Shown here piece by piece: positions 63,912 to 64,000 of a DNA stretch of 64,000 nucleotides (position 1 is its first letter; each line of letters opens with the position of its first letter). A model generated the notes under the pieces. The model saw nothing but the letters and a program-made list of their open reading frames with translations. It did not search any database and was not told the DNA's origin. The position numbers and the translations under genes are program-made. The DNA comes from Streptomyces sp. NBC_00287 (GTDB lineage Bacteria > Actinomycetota > Actinomycetes > Streptomycetales > Streptomycetaceae), in NCBI RefSeq assembly GCF_036173105.1, contig NZ_CP108053.1:3286001-3350000 (forward strand), read 5' to 3'.

Positions 63912-64000
63912 TCAGTGCGCCGGCGTGTGTGCGCGTACGAATGATGAACGGCCGACCTGTGAGGCGGCGTTCCGCCCAGGCAGACCCGTTCGGGTGAAGT
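63912..64000 (-). CDS. Possible 3' end of mreD (partial)
   Basis: A frame open from the window edge ends with TGA at 63914 to 63912, 18 bases before the PBP2 start, and would encode a short basic tail. In actinobacteria mreD normally precedes the PBP2 gene, so this is the expected place. The 29 residues visible are too few to identify; another frame is also open, so the call rests on synteny. Confidence 0.35.
   Translation of the reverse strand, partial: FTRTGLPGRNAASQVGRSSFVRAHTPAH

Overview
This window is a GC-rich stretch of a Streptomyces chromosome. Coding regions use G/C in third positions, GTG starts are frequent, and the gene order (acyl-CoA ligase, lepA, rpsT, holA, comEC/comEA, leuS, rsfS, nadD, proA, proB, obg, rpmA, rplU, rne, radical SAM, rodA, PBP2) is, as far as I recall, that of the S. 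coelicolor core chromosome around SCO2560 to SCO2610. I see no insertion sequence, prophage, CRISPR array or recognisable secondary-metabolite cluster.

Layout. Positions 1 to 1 kb hold the 3' end of a hybrid histidine kinase plus a stand-alone receiver. From 1 to 16.6 kb the strand is mostly minus: acyl-CoA ligase, lepA (rpsT is divergent), an NTF2-like protein, then comEA-comEC-NAT-small ORF-holA, DegV, a membrane-anchored coiled-coil protein and leuS. leuS is preceded by a short reading frame with three consecutive Leu codons and an intrinsic terminator, which looks like an attenuator. From 17 to 20 kb, two translationally coupled genes encode a bis-heme membrane protein and a NuoF-like flavoprotein fused to a 3Fe-4S ferredoxin. 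Two identical tRNA-Ala(GGC) genes (20.0 and 22.1 kb) flank a GT87-like mannosyltransferase and two tiny Cys-rich proteins. From 22.2 to 32.5 kb come a histidine phosphatase, rsfS, an LCP-like protein, nadD, two very small membrane proteins, an M48 protease, two proteins sharing a VVFDE-type motif, proA, a hypothetical and proB.

From 32.7 to 42.6 kb a wall-glycopolymer gene set sits between obg and proB, which are adjacent in many bacteria. It has a pyruvyltransferase-fold protein, two paralogous membrane-anchored glycerophosphotransferase-type proteins, a GT2 enzyme, a bifunctional CDP-ribitol-synthase-like protein and a sulfotransferase-like protein. A Tat-exported PhoD phosphatase follows. 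Next are obg-rpmA-rplU and a 1325-residue RNase E/G with repeated Arg-rich motifs and a Lys/Ala tail.

From 51 to 58.8 kb, the DUF2344 protein and its usual radical SAM partner are separated by a roughly 5 kb accessory block: a membrane protein with repeated V-L-T-P-[VI]-G motifs, a collagen-like secreted protein, a GT39-type membrane protein and a GT2 protein. The window ends with a CYTH-CHAD protein and the elongation pair rodA-PBP2, downstream of what is probably mreD.

Functionally the window combines translation and RNA housekeeping (lepA, rpsT, leuS, tRNAs, rsfS, obg, rpmA, rplU, rne) with envelope construction (LCP-like protein, wall-polymer genes, rodA/PBP2). The most noteworthy signals are the leuS attenuator-like leader, the wall-polymer block, the flavoprotein/bis-heme pair, the RNase E flanking repeats and the V-L-T-P-I-G membrane protein. 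Start codons were chosen from Shine-Dalgarno (SD) spacing, overlaps and family length. No database search was run.
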